Shown here: positions 27,797 through 36,275 of the stretch, in pieces
How the letters are laid out: each line of letters begins with the position of its first letter
Numbering within the stretch: the first letter of the stretch is position 1
DNA from: CAVTWD01 sp963738325
GTDB lineage: Bacteria > Actinomycetota > Acidimicrobiia > Acidimicrobiales > Ilumatobacteraceae
Reading direction: 5' to 3'
NCBI GenBank assembly: GCA_963738325.1
Contig: CAVTWD010000001.1
Location: 1,275,156 to 1,339,155, forward strand
DNA: 64,000 nucleotides
Notes under the pieces: model-generated
What the model was told of the DNA's origin: nothing
The model's database searches: none
What the model saw: only the letters and a program-made list of their open reading frames with translations
Made by a program: the position numbers and the translations under genes

Positions 27797-29048
27797 TCAG
27801 TTGCCGAAGTCCCAAGACTCACCTTTGGCGTACTGGCCCAGCACGTTCTTGGCGATGAGGATCTTGTGGACCTCGTCGGGCCCGTCCGCGATGCGCAGGG
27901 TACGCGCTCCCTGGTACATGCCCGCCAACGGGAGGTCGTTGGTGATACCGGCCGCGCCCCACACCTGGATGGCGCGATCGACGACGCGGGTGTACGCGGC
28001 GGGTACGAAGACCTTGATGGCGGAGATGTCGGTGCGAGCGCCTTGCAGTCCCTCGTCGATCTTCTCCGCCGCGTGAAGGGTCATGAGTCGCGCCGCCTGG
28101 ATGTCGATGTAGCTGTCCGCGATGAAGCCCTGGATGAACTGCTTGTCCTGCAGCAGCCCACCATGGACCTCGCGGCGCGGCGCGCTCGACCATGAGATCG
28201 AAGGCCCGCCACATCTGGCCGACCGAGTTCATGCAGTGGTAGATGCGACCCGCCCCGAGGCGGTCCTGCGCGGCCTGGTGCCCTTCGCCGACGCGTCCGA
28301 GCGCATTCTCGATGGGCACGCGGACGTCCTCGTACTTGACCTCGCAGTGGTCGGAGTGATGCCGCCCCCACACCCCGATGCCGCGGACGATGTTCACGCC
28401 GGTGATGTTGGTGGGCACGATGATCTGCACCATCGGTCCCTCGCGGCTGGACTTCGCGCCGGGGTCGACGACGCGGCACATCACGATGAAGAAGTCCGCG
28501 TTGACGCCATTCGACGTGAACCACTTGTGGCCGTTGATCACCCATTGGTCGCCCTCGCGGACGGCCGTGGTGTCGAGCGAGCGCGGGTCCGAGCCCGGGT
28601 TGTGCGGCTCGGTCATCGAGAACCCTGACTCCATGGTCCCGTCGATGAGGGGCAGCAGCCACTGCTGCTTCTGCTCCTCCGTCCCGTACTTGAGGAGGAT
28701 GGACTGGTTGCCCGAGTTCGGTGCCACCACCCCGAACAGCGAGGCCGCGCCCACCGCGTAGGCCAGGACCTCGTTCATGTAGGCGTGGGCGAGGAAGTCG
28801 AGGCCCATACCCCCGTACTCCTTCGGGAGGTGCGGCGCCCACAGGTCCTGCTTCTTCACCTTCTCCTTGATCTCGGCACGCAGTTCGAGGGTGGCGACGC
28901 GGTCGGCGCGGGAGTCTCCCTCGCGGCGCTCGGCCCACAGGCGGCGCTCGTTCGGCAGGATGTCCTCGTTGACGATCTCGGCCGTGCGCATCCGGATGTC
29001 ATTGATGCGCTCGTCGAGCGTCGGGATCGGCTTGCAGTTCATCGGCAT
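27797..29048 (-). CDS. Acyl-CoA dehydrogenase, ACAD10/11-like (frameshifted)
   Basis: About 416 residues. N-terminal helical domain, then TEPHNPGSDPRSLDTTA (FAD/substrate strand), NGHKWFTSNG and VRVPIENALGRVGEGHQAAQDRLGAGRIYHCMN. At about 28173-28180 the frame changes (one base too many in a GCGCCGCG stretch). The next frame restores REVHGGLLQDKQFIQ, DIQAARLMTLHAAEKID, then DLPLAGMYQGARTLRIADGPDEVHKILIAKN, which includes the catalytic region. Start ATG 29048 is preceded by GGAGAGG. It is divergent from a TetR regulator, its probable repressor. Confidence 0.87.
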
Positions 29049-29107
29049 GGCGACCCACCTCTCCGCCGTTCACCGGCTCCGGGCGACTGATGTGCTTGCG
29101 GGTGTGT

Positions 29108-29121
29108 GCTAATGCATTTGC
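29108..29121. promoter_or_regulatory. Candidate TetR operator, near-palindrome GCTAATGCATTTGC
   Basis: In the 145-bp gap between the divergent acyl-CoA dehydrogenase and tetR-like genes, the 14-mer is palindromic apart from one mismatched pair (core AATGCATT perfect). It is A/T rich in an otherwise G/C-rich setting, followed by TTTAACA that could form part of a promoter. Divergent TetR regulators usually bind such sites. Assignment is inference from position and symmetry. Confidence 0.5.
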
Positions 29122-29193
29122 TTTAACAGCCCTGAGACTCAAGACTACGCGGAACCGGGCGCCGCGGCCAACTGGCCAGAGGAGGGCTCACGG

Positions 29194-29880
29194 GTGACGA
29201 AGGTCGACGACACGAGGAGCCGTTTGGTGGCGGCCGCCGAGCAGCTGTTCGCGGCGCGGGGCATCGACGGCGTCAGCCTCCGGGAGATCACTCGGGCCTC
29301 GGGGGCTCGCAACGCGGTGGCGGTCCAGTACCACTTCGCCGACCGCGAAGGCGTGCTCGAGGCCATCCACGCCAAGCATCGCGGGGCGATGGAGGCCCGG
29401 CGCCACGCCATGCTCGACCAGTTGGAGCAGCAGCGCAGCCGCGACCTCCGCGCACACGCGGCCGCGCTCGTGGAGCCTTGGGCCCTCGCCCTCGGCGACC
29501 CCGACGGCGGGCTGGCCTACCTCCAGATCCTGGCCGAGGTCATGAACCGGCCACGCGAGCCCGGCCCCGACGACGGCGAGCGACGCCCGTCGCCCGACAG
29601 CATCCAACGGTGGCGAGCGAGCGTCGGCCCGCTGCTCGCTCCCGACGCGCTGCGCCTCCACCGCCGCTTCGCCGCCATCCGCCTCGCCACCACCGAGCTG
29701 GGACGGCGAGCGGCGTCGGGCCCGCACACCGACGACCGGCTCTTCGTGAGCCAGCTCGTCGACCTTGTCGCCGCGGTCCTCGCCGCGCCCGTGTCGGTCG
29801 AGACGGTGCAGCTCGCCGACGCCCGTGATCGGCATCGCCGCCACCGTCAGGAGGAGGCCCCGGTCAGCTTGCGGGCGTAG
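29194..29880 (+). CDS. TetR/AcrR family transcriptional regulator
   Basis: 228 residues. N-terminal helix-turn-helix: TRSRLVAAAEQLFAARGIDGVSLREITRASGARNAVAVQYHFADREGVLEAI, the standard TetR pattern with the YHF motif. The C-terminal ligand domain is unclassified. Starts at GTG 29194. It faces away from the acyl-CoA dehydrogenase, with a near-palindrome between them, so control of that gene is likely. Its 3' end overlaps the pdxA-like gene end by 34 bp on the opposite strand. Confidence 0.9.
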   Translation: MTKVDDTRSRLVAAAEQLFAARGIDGVSLREITRASGARNAVAVQYHFADREGVLEAIHAKHRGAMEARRHAMLDQLEQQRSRDLRAHAAALVEPWALALGDPDGGLAYLQILAEVMNRPREPGPDDGERRPSPDSIQRWRASVGPLLAPDALRLHRRFAAIRLATTELGRRAASGPHTDDRLFVSQLVDLVAAVLAAPVSVETVQLADARDRHRRHRQEEAPVSLRA

Positions 29881-30824
29881 GCGAGGGCGTGGTCGAGCGA
29901 GTCGGTGAAGGCCTCGCCCTTCCAGGCGATGTCGAACGCGGTGCCGTGGTCCACGGAGGTGCGCACGATCGGCAGCCCGAGGGTCACGTTCACGCCGGTG
30001 TCGAAGGCGAGGAGCTTCATCGGGGCGTGGCCCTGGTCGTGGTACATGCAGACGATGGCGTCGTAGCGGTGCCGGTGGACCGCCTGGAAGAAGACGGTGT
30101 CCGCCGGGTGCGGCCCCGTGGCGTCCACCCCGGCGGCGGCGGCGTCGGCGATGGCCGGGGCGATGCGGTCGGCGTCCTCGGTGCCGAAGAGCCCGTGCTC
30201 ACCGGCGTGAGGGTTGAGGCCGCACACCGCGATGCGAGGGCGGTCGAGGAAGCGCCGCAGGGCGTCGTCGGTGAGACGGATCACCTCGAGGACGCGGACG
30301 GGCTGGACCCGTTCGATCGCCTCACGCAGCGAGCAGTGCGTGCTCACATGGGTGACGGCCAGCGCGCCGTTCGTCAGCATCATCGTGACGCGGCTGCTGC
30401 CGCACAGACCGGCGATGAACTCGGTGTGACCCACGAAGGTGGGATCGGAGAGCTGGGTGGCCTCCTTGTTCATGGGCATCGTCACGAGGGCGGACACGGC
30501 CCCGGCCAGCGCATCACGGGTCGCTCGCTCCACGTAGTCGCGCGCCGCGGCGCCGGCCGCCGCGCTCAGCTCGCCCGGCCGGTGGTCTTCCTCGCGCAAC
30601 CGCGCCAGGTCCACGACGTTGAGGGTGCCCGCCCCGGCCTCCGCCGGGGAGGCGACGACGTGCAGCGGCACGTCGACACCGAGCAACTCGGCGCCGCGGG
30701 CGAGGATGGCGGCGTCCCCGTAGACGACGACGTCGTCGCTGAAGCCGGCCGTCGCCGCCCGCCGCAGCACGATCTCCGGCCCCACGCCCGACGCGTCGCC
30801 CATCGTGACCGCGATCGGGCTCAT
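29847..30824 (-). CDS. PdxA-family 4-phospho-hydroxy-acid dehydrogenase (PdxA2-like)
   Basis: 325 residues: VTMGDASGVGPEI at the N terminus, TMPMNKEA, VGHTEFIAG, the metal-binding His residues in THVSTHCSLREAI and CMYHDQGHAPMKLLAF, and GLPIVRTSVDHGTAFDIAWKG at the end. Family PdxA oxidises 4-hydroxy-threonine phosphate. PdxA2 paralogues next to a DUF1537 kinase oxidise and decarboxylate 4-phospho-D-threonate or -erythronate to dihydroxyacetone phosphate. The coupling here (ATGA overlap with the kinase) favours the PdxA2 role over pyridoxine synthesis. Confidence 0.88.
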   Translation of the reverse strand: MSPIAVTMGDASGVGPEIVLRRAATAGFSDDVVVYGDAAILARGAELLGVDVPLHVVASPAEAGAGTLNVVDLARLREEDHRPGELSAAAGAAARDYVERATRDALAGAVSALVTMPMNKEATQLSDPTFVGHTEFIAGLCGSSRVTMMLTNGALAVTHVSTHCSLREAIERVQPVRVLEVIRLTDDALRRFLDRPRIAVCGLNPHAGEHGLFGTEDADRIAPAIADAAAAGVDATGPHPADTVFFQAVHRHRYDAIVCMYHDQGHAPMKLLAFDTGVNVTLGLPIVRTSVDHGTAFDIAWKGEAFTDSLDHALAYARKLTGASS

Positions 30825-31972
30825 GGGGCCACCGCGGTGGCCAGGAGCGCCACGAGCGAGTCCGGCTGGCCGTAGCCGCCCGCCCGGGTGACGACGAGGG
30901 GCTCGGGTCTCGCCTCGAGGCGGCACCAGGGCACACCGGGGGCGATGGTCCCGACGACGATGGCCGGCTCGTCGCCCAGGACGGCGCGGGCGGTGTCGCC
31001 CCCGATCACGACCAACGTGCCCAGCGCGACCCGCTCGCCGAGCCAGGCCACGGCCGAGGCCATCGCCCTCGCCATGGCCTCGGCGCGCCCGGCCTCCACC
31101 CGCCGAGCGCCGGCGGACCCCGTGGCCAGGATGGCGGGCTGGCCGGCGGCGAGCGCGGCCAGCGCGGGCCCGGGGTCCACCGGGTCGACGACGACCACCC
31201 CGAGTCGCTCGGCCGCCGCGACCTGCTCGGCCGCCGCCGGGTGCAGGCTGCCGTTCGCCACGAGCACCGGCGGGGTGAGGACGGGCGGGATGGGCACCGG
31301 CGCCGTCCCGGGCCACGCCGCTGCCGCGATCGCGGCCGCCAGCGCCCCGATCGCGGCCGAGGTGCCGGCCATGAGGACGTCGGGACGAGCGGCCGCCCAC
31401 CGGCCGAGCCTGGCCAGGTCTTCGTCACAGGCGGCGTCGCTCACGGCGAGGGCGGGGAGACCCTTGGCCGCCCACGCCTCGAGGTCCTCGTGGCTGGCGA
31501 GCTCGGTCACGGCGGCCGCGCCCACGGCGTGGAGGTGATCGGCCGGGCGGCTCGACGTCACCGGGCTGCGCACATCGCTCTCGCCGGTGGCTTGGTCGAC
31601 CGGCCGCCCGTGCTCCCGGACGACGCCGCCGACGCAGGTCCGCCCGGCGGCCGGAAAGGCGGGCACGAGGAGCACCGGCCGCCCTCCGGCATCCTGGCGG
31701 GCCACCAGCTCACGGGCCCAGTTGCCCCGCAACGTGGAGTCGATCTTGTGCGCGGCCCAACGGCACGGGATGCCCTCGACGGCGACCGCGCCCGCCGCGG
31801 CCTCACGCGCGCCGAGATGGCGCGAACCGAGGTCGATGACGGCCGCCGTTGCGGAGGGAGGGAGGCTGGCCCCGGTGACCACCTTGACCGGCCCCAGGCC
31901 GCCGTCGACGCACGCCCCGGCCACCTCGAGCGCGCCGGTCCGGTCGTCGGCGGCCACGAGGAGCTCGATCAT
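30821..31972 (-). CDS. Four-carbon acid sugar kinase (DUF1537 family)
   Basis: 383 residues. N-terminal domain with the signature LVAADDRTGALEVAGAC and KIDSTLRGNWARELVA. C-terminal nucleotide-binding domain with PPVLVANGSLHPAAAEQVAAAE, GSAGARRVEAGR and VVIGGDTARAVL. Family members phosphorylate threonate, erythronate or 3-oxo-tetronate at the 4 position. Start ATG 31972 (MIELLVAADDRTG) overlaps the stop of the LarA-like gene, and its own stop overlaps pdxA2. A longer frame to 32170 is a shadow of the LarA-like gene. Confidence 0.87.
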   Translation of the reverse strand: MIELLVAADDRTGALEVAGACVDGGLGPVKVVTGASLPPSATAAVIDLGSRHLGAREAAAGAVAVEGIPCRWAAHKIDSTLRGNWARELVARQDAGGRPVLLVPAFPAAGRTCVGGVVREHGRPVDQATGESDVRSPVTSSRPADHLHAVGAAAVTELASHEDLEAWAAKGLPALAVSDAACDEDLARLGRWAAARPDVLMAGTSAAIGALAAAIAAAAWPGTAPVPIPPVLTPPVLVANGSLHPAAAEQVAAAERLGVVVVDPVDPGPALAALAAGQPAILATGSAGARRVEAGRAEAMARAMASAVAWLGERVALGTLVVIGGDTARAVLGDEPAIVVGTIAPGVPWCRLEARPEPLVVTRAGGYGQPDSLVALLATAVAP

Positions 31973-33201
31973 GCCGACTGGAACGGGCTGAGAGACCCGT
32001 CGCGCTGGCACAGCGGGAGATCCTTGGCGATCACGGTGACGCGCGGGTCGTCGACCACGTCGGCCAGCACCGCGTCGGTCACCCAGACGTCGTTGCAGTG
32101 CAGTGTGTCGAGGATCCGGACCGCCCGAAGCGATCCCCGGTCGTTTACGCGCGCGACGCAGTGCTCCCACGCGTCCCTGTCGGTGTCGACGACCACGGGC
32201 AGCTCACCGCGGAGCAGGAAGCCCGACGTTCCCACGTTCGTGCGCGTCAGCTCGTGGTCGATGGCCGCGGCGAAGCGGCGGGTGACGACATCGGCCAGTC
32301 CCATCCCCGTGGCGTTGCCGTGAGACGCGGCGGTGAGGGCGTGACAGCTGATCATCGTCACGCGGGGCGACGGCGGCTCGGGCTCGCCCTCGATGCGGAG
32401 ACGCCCGATCACGTTGGTGTCCATGCCGACGCCGCTCACGTCCTTGCCCATCCGGTCGACGACGAGCACGTCGAGGTCGTCCACGGGCAGGCGGGGCAGG
32501 TTGGCCCGCGCCTGCTCGAGCAACTGCGGCTCACGGGATGCGATGCACCGAGCGGGGACGGCTTCGACGGCCATGGTCTCGTCCAGCGCGTTCTCGAGCA
32601 GCGCCACGCCGAGCACGACGTTGCCGTGGGCGAGCACCTGCCGCGCCACGATCGGGATCAGCTCTCGCAGGCCGCGACTGCCGTGGGCGTGGAGGACCTC
32701 GGCCTGGGCGCGGTTGCCCAGCCCGATCGCCAGCATCTTCTGCAGGCCGCTCTCCACGGGCCCGTGGAAGTCGGTGTGGGGCTTCACCCGGTTGATCACG
32801 ATGGTGGCTCCGGCGGCCGCCGCGGCGGCGTCGAGGGCGACGGGCACCGGGCAGTCGCCGGCCGGCAGCGCCACCACGTCCATCGTGGCTCGGATCGGGC
32901 AGCCGAGGGCCGCCCCGCCGAGGCCGTACCCCTCGAGCACCGCCCGCTGGCCCTCGGCCGTCGCGCCGCCATGGCTGCCCATGGCGGGGACGAGGAAGGG
33001 CCGACTCCCTCGGGCCCGCACCCACGCCGCCACCCGCGCCACGACCGTGGGGAGGTGGCGGATCCCACGCGAGCCGACCGCGATCGCCACCTCCGCCGAC
33101 GGGAGCGCGACCCCGCAGGCGGCGAGCGTCGCATCGACGCAGGCGGCCACATCGCGCAGGCCGGGCGTGTCGCAGCGAACCGAGATCCGATGGAACGCCA
33201 C
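31969..33201 (-). CDS. LarA-like lactate racemase-domain protein (DUF2088)
   Basis: About 410 residues. Family blocks: IAVGSRGIRHLPTVVARV, FLVPAMGSHGGATAEGQ, INRVKPHTDFHGPVESG followed by LQKMLAIGLGNRAQAEVLHAHG, then DVLVVDRMGKDVSGVGMDTNVIGR and HGNATGMGLADVVTRR. In nickel-pincer lactate racemase the catalytic Lys184 and His200 are 16 apart; here QK and LH are also 16 apart with His residues just before, suggesting a retained metal/pincer site. It probably epimerises a 2-hydroxy acid; the coupled kinase and dehydrogenase suggest a four-carbon aldonate. Start is uncertain: GTG 33201 is preferred; ATG 33285 would leave 9 bp to the divergent aldolase start. Confidence 0.82.
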   Translation of the reverse strand: MAFHRISVRCDTPGLRDVAACVDATLAACGVALPSAEVAIAVGSRGIRHLPTVVARVAAWVRARGSRPFLVPAMGSHGGATAEGQRAVLEGYGLGGAALGCPIRATMDVVALPAGDCPVPVALDAAAAAAGATIVINRVKPHTDFHGPVESGLQKMLAIGLGNRAQAEVLHAHGSRGLRELIPIVARQVLAHGNVVLGVALLENALDETMAVEAVPARCIASREPQLLEQARANLPRLPVDDLDVLVVDRMGKDVSGVGMDTNVIGRLRIEGEPEPPSPRVTMISCHALTAASHGNATGMGLADVVTRRFAAAIDHELTRTNVGTSGFLLRGELPVVVDTDRDAWEHCVARVNDRGSLRAVRILDTLHCNDVWVTDAVLADVVDDPRVTVIAKDLPLCQRDGSLSPFQSA

Positions 33202-33294
33202 ATCCGTCGACGAGATTGCCGGGCTGATGCTCGGACTGTAGGCCGGGTGCTCCTGCCAAGCCGGTCCCACCGGCGCTGATGGCATGATGCCGAG

Positions 33295-33996
33295 ATGCCC
33301 GATCCGGCGGATCCCCGCCAGCTCGTGCGGGACGGCGGCCGGGTGCTCGGCGCCCAAGGACACGGTGACCTCATCTGGGGCCATGTGTCGGCCCGCGCCG
33401 AGCCGAGCACCTCGACGTGGATCAAGGCGGCGGGATGGGGGTTCGCCGAGGTCGACCTCCCGCGGATCCTGCGCATCGACCGAGCCGGGCGGCTGCTCGA
33501 GGGCAAGGGCCGCGTCCACATCGAGTACCCCATCCACACCGAGATCCTCGCCGCGCGTCCGAATGTCGCCGCCGTGGTCCACACCCACGCACCGCACGCC
33601 GTGGCCTTTGCCGCGACCGGCGAACCGCTGCGCGCCGTCGGGCACGAAGGATGCCTGTTCACGCCGCCGGACATCGCCCGGTTCACCGAGACGGGAGACC
33701 TCATCCGCACGCCTGAGCTCGGGGCCGCGGTGGCAAGTGCCCTGGGGAGCCGCAACGCACTGCTGCTCGTCCACCACGGCATCGTCACCGTCGGGCCGGA
33801 CGTGCCCTCCGCGGTGCTCGGCGCCATCCTCCTGGAGCGAGCCTGCCGCGTCCAGCTCCTCGCCATGAGCACGGGACGGGCCTACTCGTGGTCCGACGAC
33901 GAGGAGGCCCTAGCCAAGCGCGACCACTGCTACTCCCCCGCCCTCCTCCAGGGGGCGTGGGACCACCTGGTGCGGGTGCTCCCGCCCGACCCGTGA
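33295..33996 (+). CDS. Class II aldolase/adducin family protein (OtnC-like)
   Basis: 233 residues: GGRVLGAQGHGDLIWGHVSAR (family phosphate loop), EYPIHTEILAARPNVAAVVHTHAPHAVAFAA with the zinc His pair HTH, GHEGCLF, and LLLVHHGIVTVGPDVPSAV with the third His. The family includes fuculose-phosphate aldolase, ribulose-phosphate epimerase and 3-oxo-tetronate 4-phosphate decarboxylase (OtnC/YgbL). Its divergent position against the LarA-like/kinase/PdxA2 operon favours a role in tetronate breakdown. Confidence 0.85.
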   Translation: MPDPADPRQLVRDGGRVLGAQGHGDLIWGHVSARAEPSTSTWIKAAGWGFAEVDLPRILRIDRAGRLLEGKGRVHIEYPIHTEILAARPNVAAVVHTHAPHAVAFAATGEPLRAVGHEGCLFTPPDIARFTETGDLIRTPELGAAVASALGSRNALLLVHHGIVTVGPDVPSAVLGAILLERACRVQLLAMSTGRAYSWSDDEEALAKRDHCYSPALLQGAWDHLVRVLPPDP

Positions 33997-33998
33997 CC

Positions 33999-34500
33999 TC
34001 AGCGCACGGCCTGGCCACCGTCGGGGTGCAGGAAGGTGCCCGTCATCCCCCGCGAGCGGTCGGAGGCCAGGAACACGTAGCTGCCGGCGTGGTCCTCCGG
34101 CGAGAGGGCGAGCTCGAGCGGTGAGCGGGCGCGGAGGTCCGCCTCGCGGTCGGGAGCGTCCGCCAGCCGCCGGCCCGCCAAGTCGAGGGTCTCGGGACCG
34201 CGCAGGTCGGTGGCGAGGGTTCCGCCCGGAGCGACGCCGTTGACGCGCACCGCCGGCGCCAGCTCCCGGGCCAAGGCCAGCACGAGGCCGCGGACGGCGA
34301 ACTTCGACGCCACGTAGAGCACGCCGCCCCGACCGGCGTAGAACCCGGAGGTCGACACGGTCAGCACGACGCTGCCGCGCGCGGCGCGCAAGGGTCCGAG
34401 CGCGGCCTTGACCGACAGCAGCTGGCTGGCCACGTTGGCGTGGAAGATCTCGTCGAAGGCGGGCCCGATGGCCTCGTCGTCGAAGTGCTCGAGCGAGGTG
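33999..34500 (-). pseudogene. cis-dihydrodiol dehydrogenase-type SDR, C-terminal fragment
   Basis: About 166 residues of an SDR like the BphB/HcaB diol dehydrogenases: AFDEIFHANVASQLLSVKAAL, SVVLTVSTSGFYAGRGGVLYVASK (Ser and Tyr-x-x-x-Lys), and LAPAVRVNGVAPGGTLATDLRG. The N-terminal TGxxxGIG cofactor site and NAG motif are absent. The join is at about 34500, where the upstream sequence switches to a dioxygenase beta-subunit fragment. As read, it cannot bind NAD. Confidence 0.78.
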
Positions 34501-34502
34501 TG

Positions 34503-34605
34503 TGGCGGCCACCAACTGGGCCGGACGGACGTCGCCGCGACTGCGGAAGAAGAGCAGCGACGACTCGACGTCGAGCTCGTCGTCGGCCCCCGCCGCGAAC
34601 GTCCG
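34503..34605 (-). pseudogene. Ring-hydroxylating dioxygenase beta subunit, internal fragment
   Basis: A stretch reading AGADDELDVESSLLFFRSRG followed by DVRPAQLVAAT resembles the strand region of dioxygenase small subunits (.v.S.ll.yRsRg......l.a.R.d.LRR). Only about 34 residues remain, joined in frame to an alpha-subunit fragment on one side and, with a frame change, to the SDR fragment on the other. The assignment is moderately sure because the fragment is short. Confidence 0.5.
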
Positions 34606-34892
34606 CCCGTGCAGCTCGAGCCCCTTGTCGCTCTGGCGGGTGTAGAGGTCGAGGTAGAAGGCGAAGTCGCCGAGGTAGTCGGGCAGGTGCGGGTGACGAG
34701 GAAGGAGTCGGCGACCACGCGGCGCACGAGATAGTCGCCGGGGTTGGGGATCTCCGACTCGTGGGCCAGGAAGACCCAGGCCCGTGCGAACAGGTGCTCC
34801 ACCTCGAGCGCGAAGACATCGGGGTCGCTGTAGGCGCCCGCGGGGATCATGCCTCGCTGAACGTCCGCCACCATCTCCGCGATGTCGACCAT
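34606..34892 (-). pseudogene. Rieske-type ring-hydroxylating dioxygenase alpha subunit, N-terminal remnant with core deleted
   Basis: Start ATG 34892. The first 68 residues (MVDIAEMVADVQRGMIPAGA, YSDPDVFALEVEHLFARAWV, FLAHESEIPNPGDYLVRRVV, then ADSFLVTR) are a clean alpha-subunit N terminus. At about 34690 it jumps, with a frame change, to LPDYLGDFAFYLDLYTRQSD and GLELHG, which normally follows the Rieske domain. The whole Rieske [2Fe-2S] segment (CxH...CxxH) is missing, as is everything after GLELHG including the iron site. Intact relatives oxygenate aromatic rings. Confidence 0.75.
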
Positions 34893-35018
34893 CGTCCTCC
34901 CGAATGGACCTTTGGCCGCATCGTAGGACCCACGGCGGGCGCCGTGACCGGCGAGAAGAGACGGTGGGCGGGACCTTGGGCACTGGCTCCGGCGCCTTCC
35001 GCGGCGGAGCCTGGAACC

Positions 35019-36275
35019 ATGACCGCAACTGTGATTGCGGCGGAGCGACCCACCGCGGCACCTGCTCCAGTGACGCCGGCTCGCCGGCGCCGCCCCTGGA
35101 TGGCGATCACCGTCATCGTCCTGGGAGCACTGTTCGTCGCCGCTGCGCCGGTGTGGCGGGCCTGGGCGGTCCCGGCTCTCGTCCGCTTCCCGACCAACGT
35201 CGATCTCCGCCCGCGCTACGAAGGCAACTTCACCGTGTACGTGGATCCGGCCACAGCCGCCCCGCTGGCGGCGCCATCCACCAAACCACTCGTCGTCAAC
35301 CGCGAGATCCAGACGATCCCGGGCCAGAGCACCACCGGCCGCGTCGTCGTGAGAGAGACGATCGCCTATGACGTGCCAGGGCTCGCGCCCGCCAGTCAGG
35401 TGCACCAGTACGTCATGGACCGGAGGTCGTTCGCCAATGTCGCCGATCAACGGGCGTGGGCCTTCGACTCGTCGAACCCGCTGAACCGCGCCGGTGCCTA
35501 CTGGGTGAGCCTGCCCATGAGCTCGCCGGCGGCCGCCAGCGTCTCCATGTTCAAGGACGAGACAGCCACGACGTTCGCCGCGATTCCTGCCGGGGCCGAG
35601 GAGAAGGTCGACGGGATGCGTCTCGTCGCCTACGACGCCAGGGCCACCGCCGTACCCCTCAGCGAGGCCTATCTCCGCAGCCTCGACAAGGTCGTCCCCC
35701 TGCCCCGGGCGCTGCTGTTCGATCAGCTGAAGCCGGCACTGGTGGCGGCCGGTGTCCCGGTCGATGCCGCACTCGCCGCCCTCGTGAAGGTGGCGACGCC
35801 GGCCGACCTGAACGCCCTCGTCCAGCTGACGAAGCAGCCCATCCCGCTGCAGTACGTGGACACCTTCTCCGGCCGCACCTTCGTCGAGCCCCGCACCGGA
35901 GCGATCGTGGACGCTTCGTCGGTGGTCGAGCGCGTGAGCGCTCGCCCGAGCGCGGGCGCGCTGCCACCGCTGCTGGCCATCCTCGGCCGCTACCAGTCGC
36001 AACCCGCCGCGGCCGAGGCCATCACCGCGCTGCAGGGTCTCGCCACCAAGCCGATCCCCGTGTTCGAGTACCGCTACGCGCAGACCGACCAGAGCGTGAG
36101 CGACGTGGCGTCCTGGGTGCACACCCAGAGGAACGACATCAAGATGGCCGAGCAGACCGTGCCCTTCGTGCTCGTGGGCGTGGGCACGCTGCTGATCGTG
36201 GGCGGCGGCGTCGCCCTCATCGTGCGACGGCGCCGCTTCGCCCACCACGCGTCGAATGAGGTGGTCGAATCATGA
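35019..36275 (+). CDS. PorA family protein (DUF3068)
   Basis: 418 residues. Architecture matches DUF3068/PorA proteins of actinobacteria: one membrane segment at about residues 27-46, a large extracytoplasmic region with VDPATAAPL, REIQTIPGQST, VHQYVMDRRSFANV and YWVSLP (all typical), and a second membrane segment near residues 380-402 followed by a basic tail. These are described as envelope porins or related proteins. The ATG at 35019 is used; the longer open frame upstream has no family similarity. The stop overlaps the wax ester synthase start (ATGA). Confidence 0.82.
   Translation: MTATVIAAERPTAAPAPVTPARRRRPWMAITVIVLGALFVAAAPVWRAWAVPALVRFPTNVDLRPRYEGNFTVYVDPATAAPLAAPSTKPLVVNREIQTIPGQSTTGRVVVRETIAYDVPGLAPASQVHQYVMDRRSFANVADQRAWAFDSSNPLNRAGAYWVSLPMSSPAAASVSMFKDETATTFAAIPAGAEEKVDGMRLVAYDARATAVPLSEAYLRSLDKVVPLPRALLFDQLKPALVAAGVPVDAALAALVKVATPADLNALVQLTKQPIPLQYVDTFSGRTFVEPRTGAIVDASSVVERVSARPSAGALPPLLAILGRYQSQPAAAEAITALQGLATKPIPVFEYRYAQTDQSVSDVASWVHTQRNDIKMAEQTVPFVLVGVGTLLIVGGGVALIVRRRRFAHHASNEVVES

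Noticed and set aside
29847..30824. PdxA acting in vitamin B6 synthesis
   Set aside because: Tight coupling to a DUF1537 kinase and the lack of pdxJ or serC nearby make the PdxA2 role more likely.
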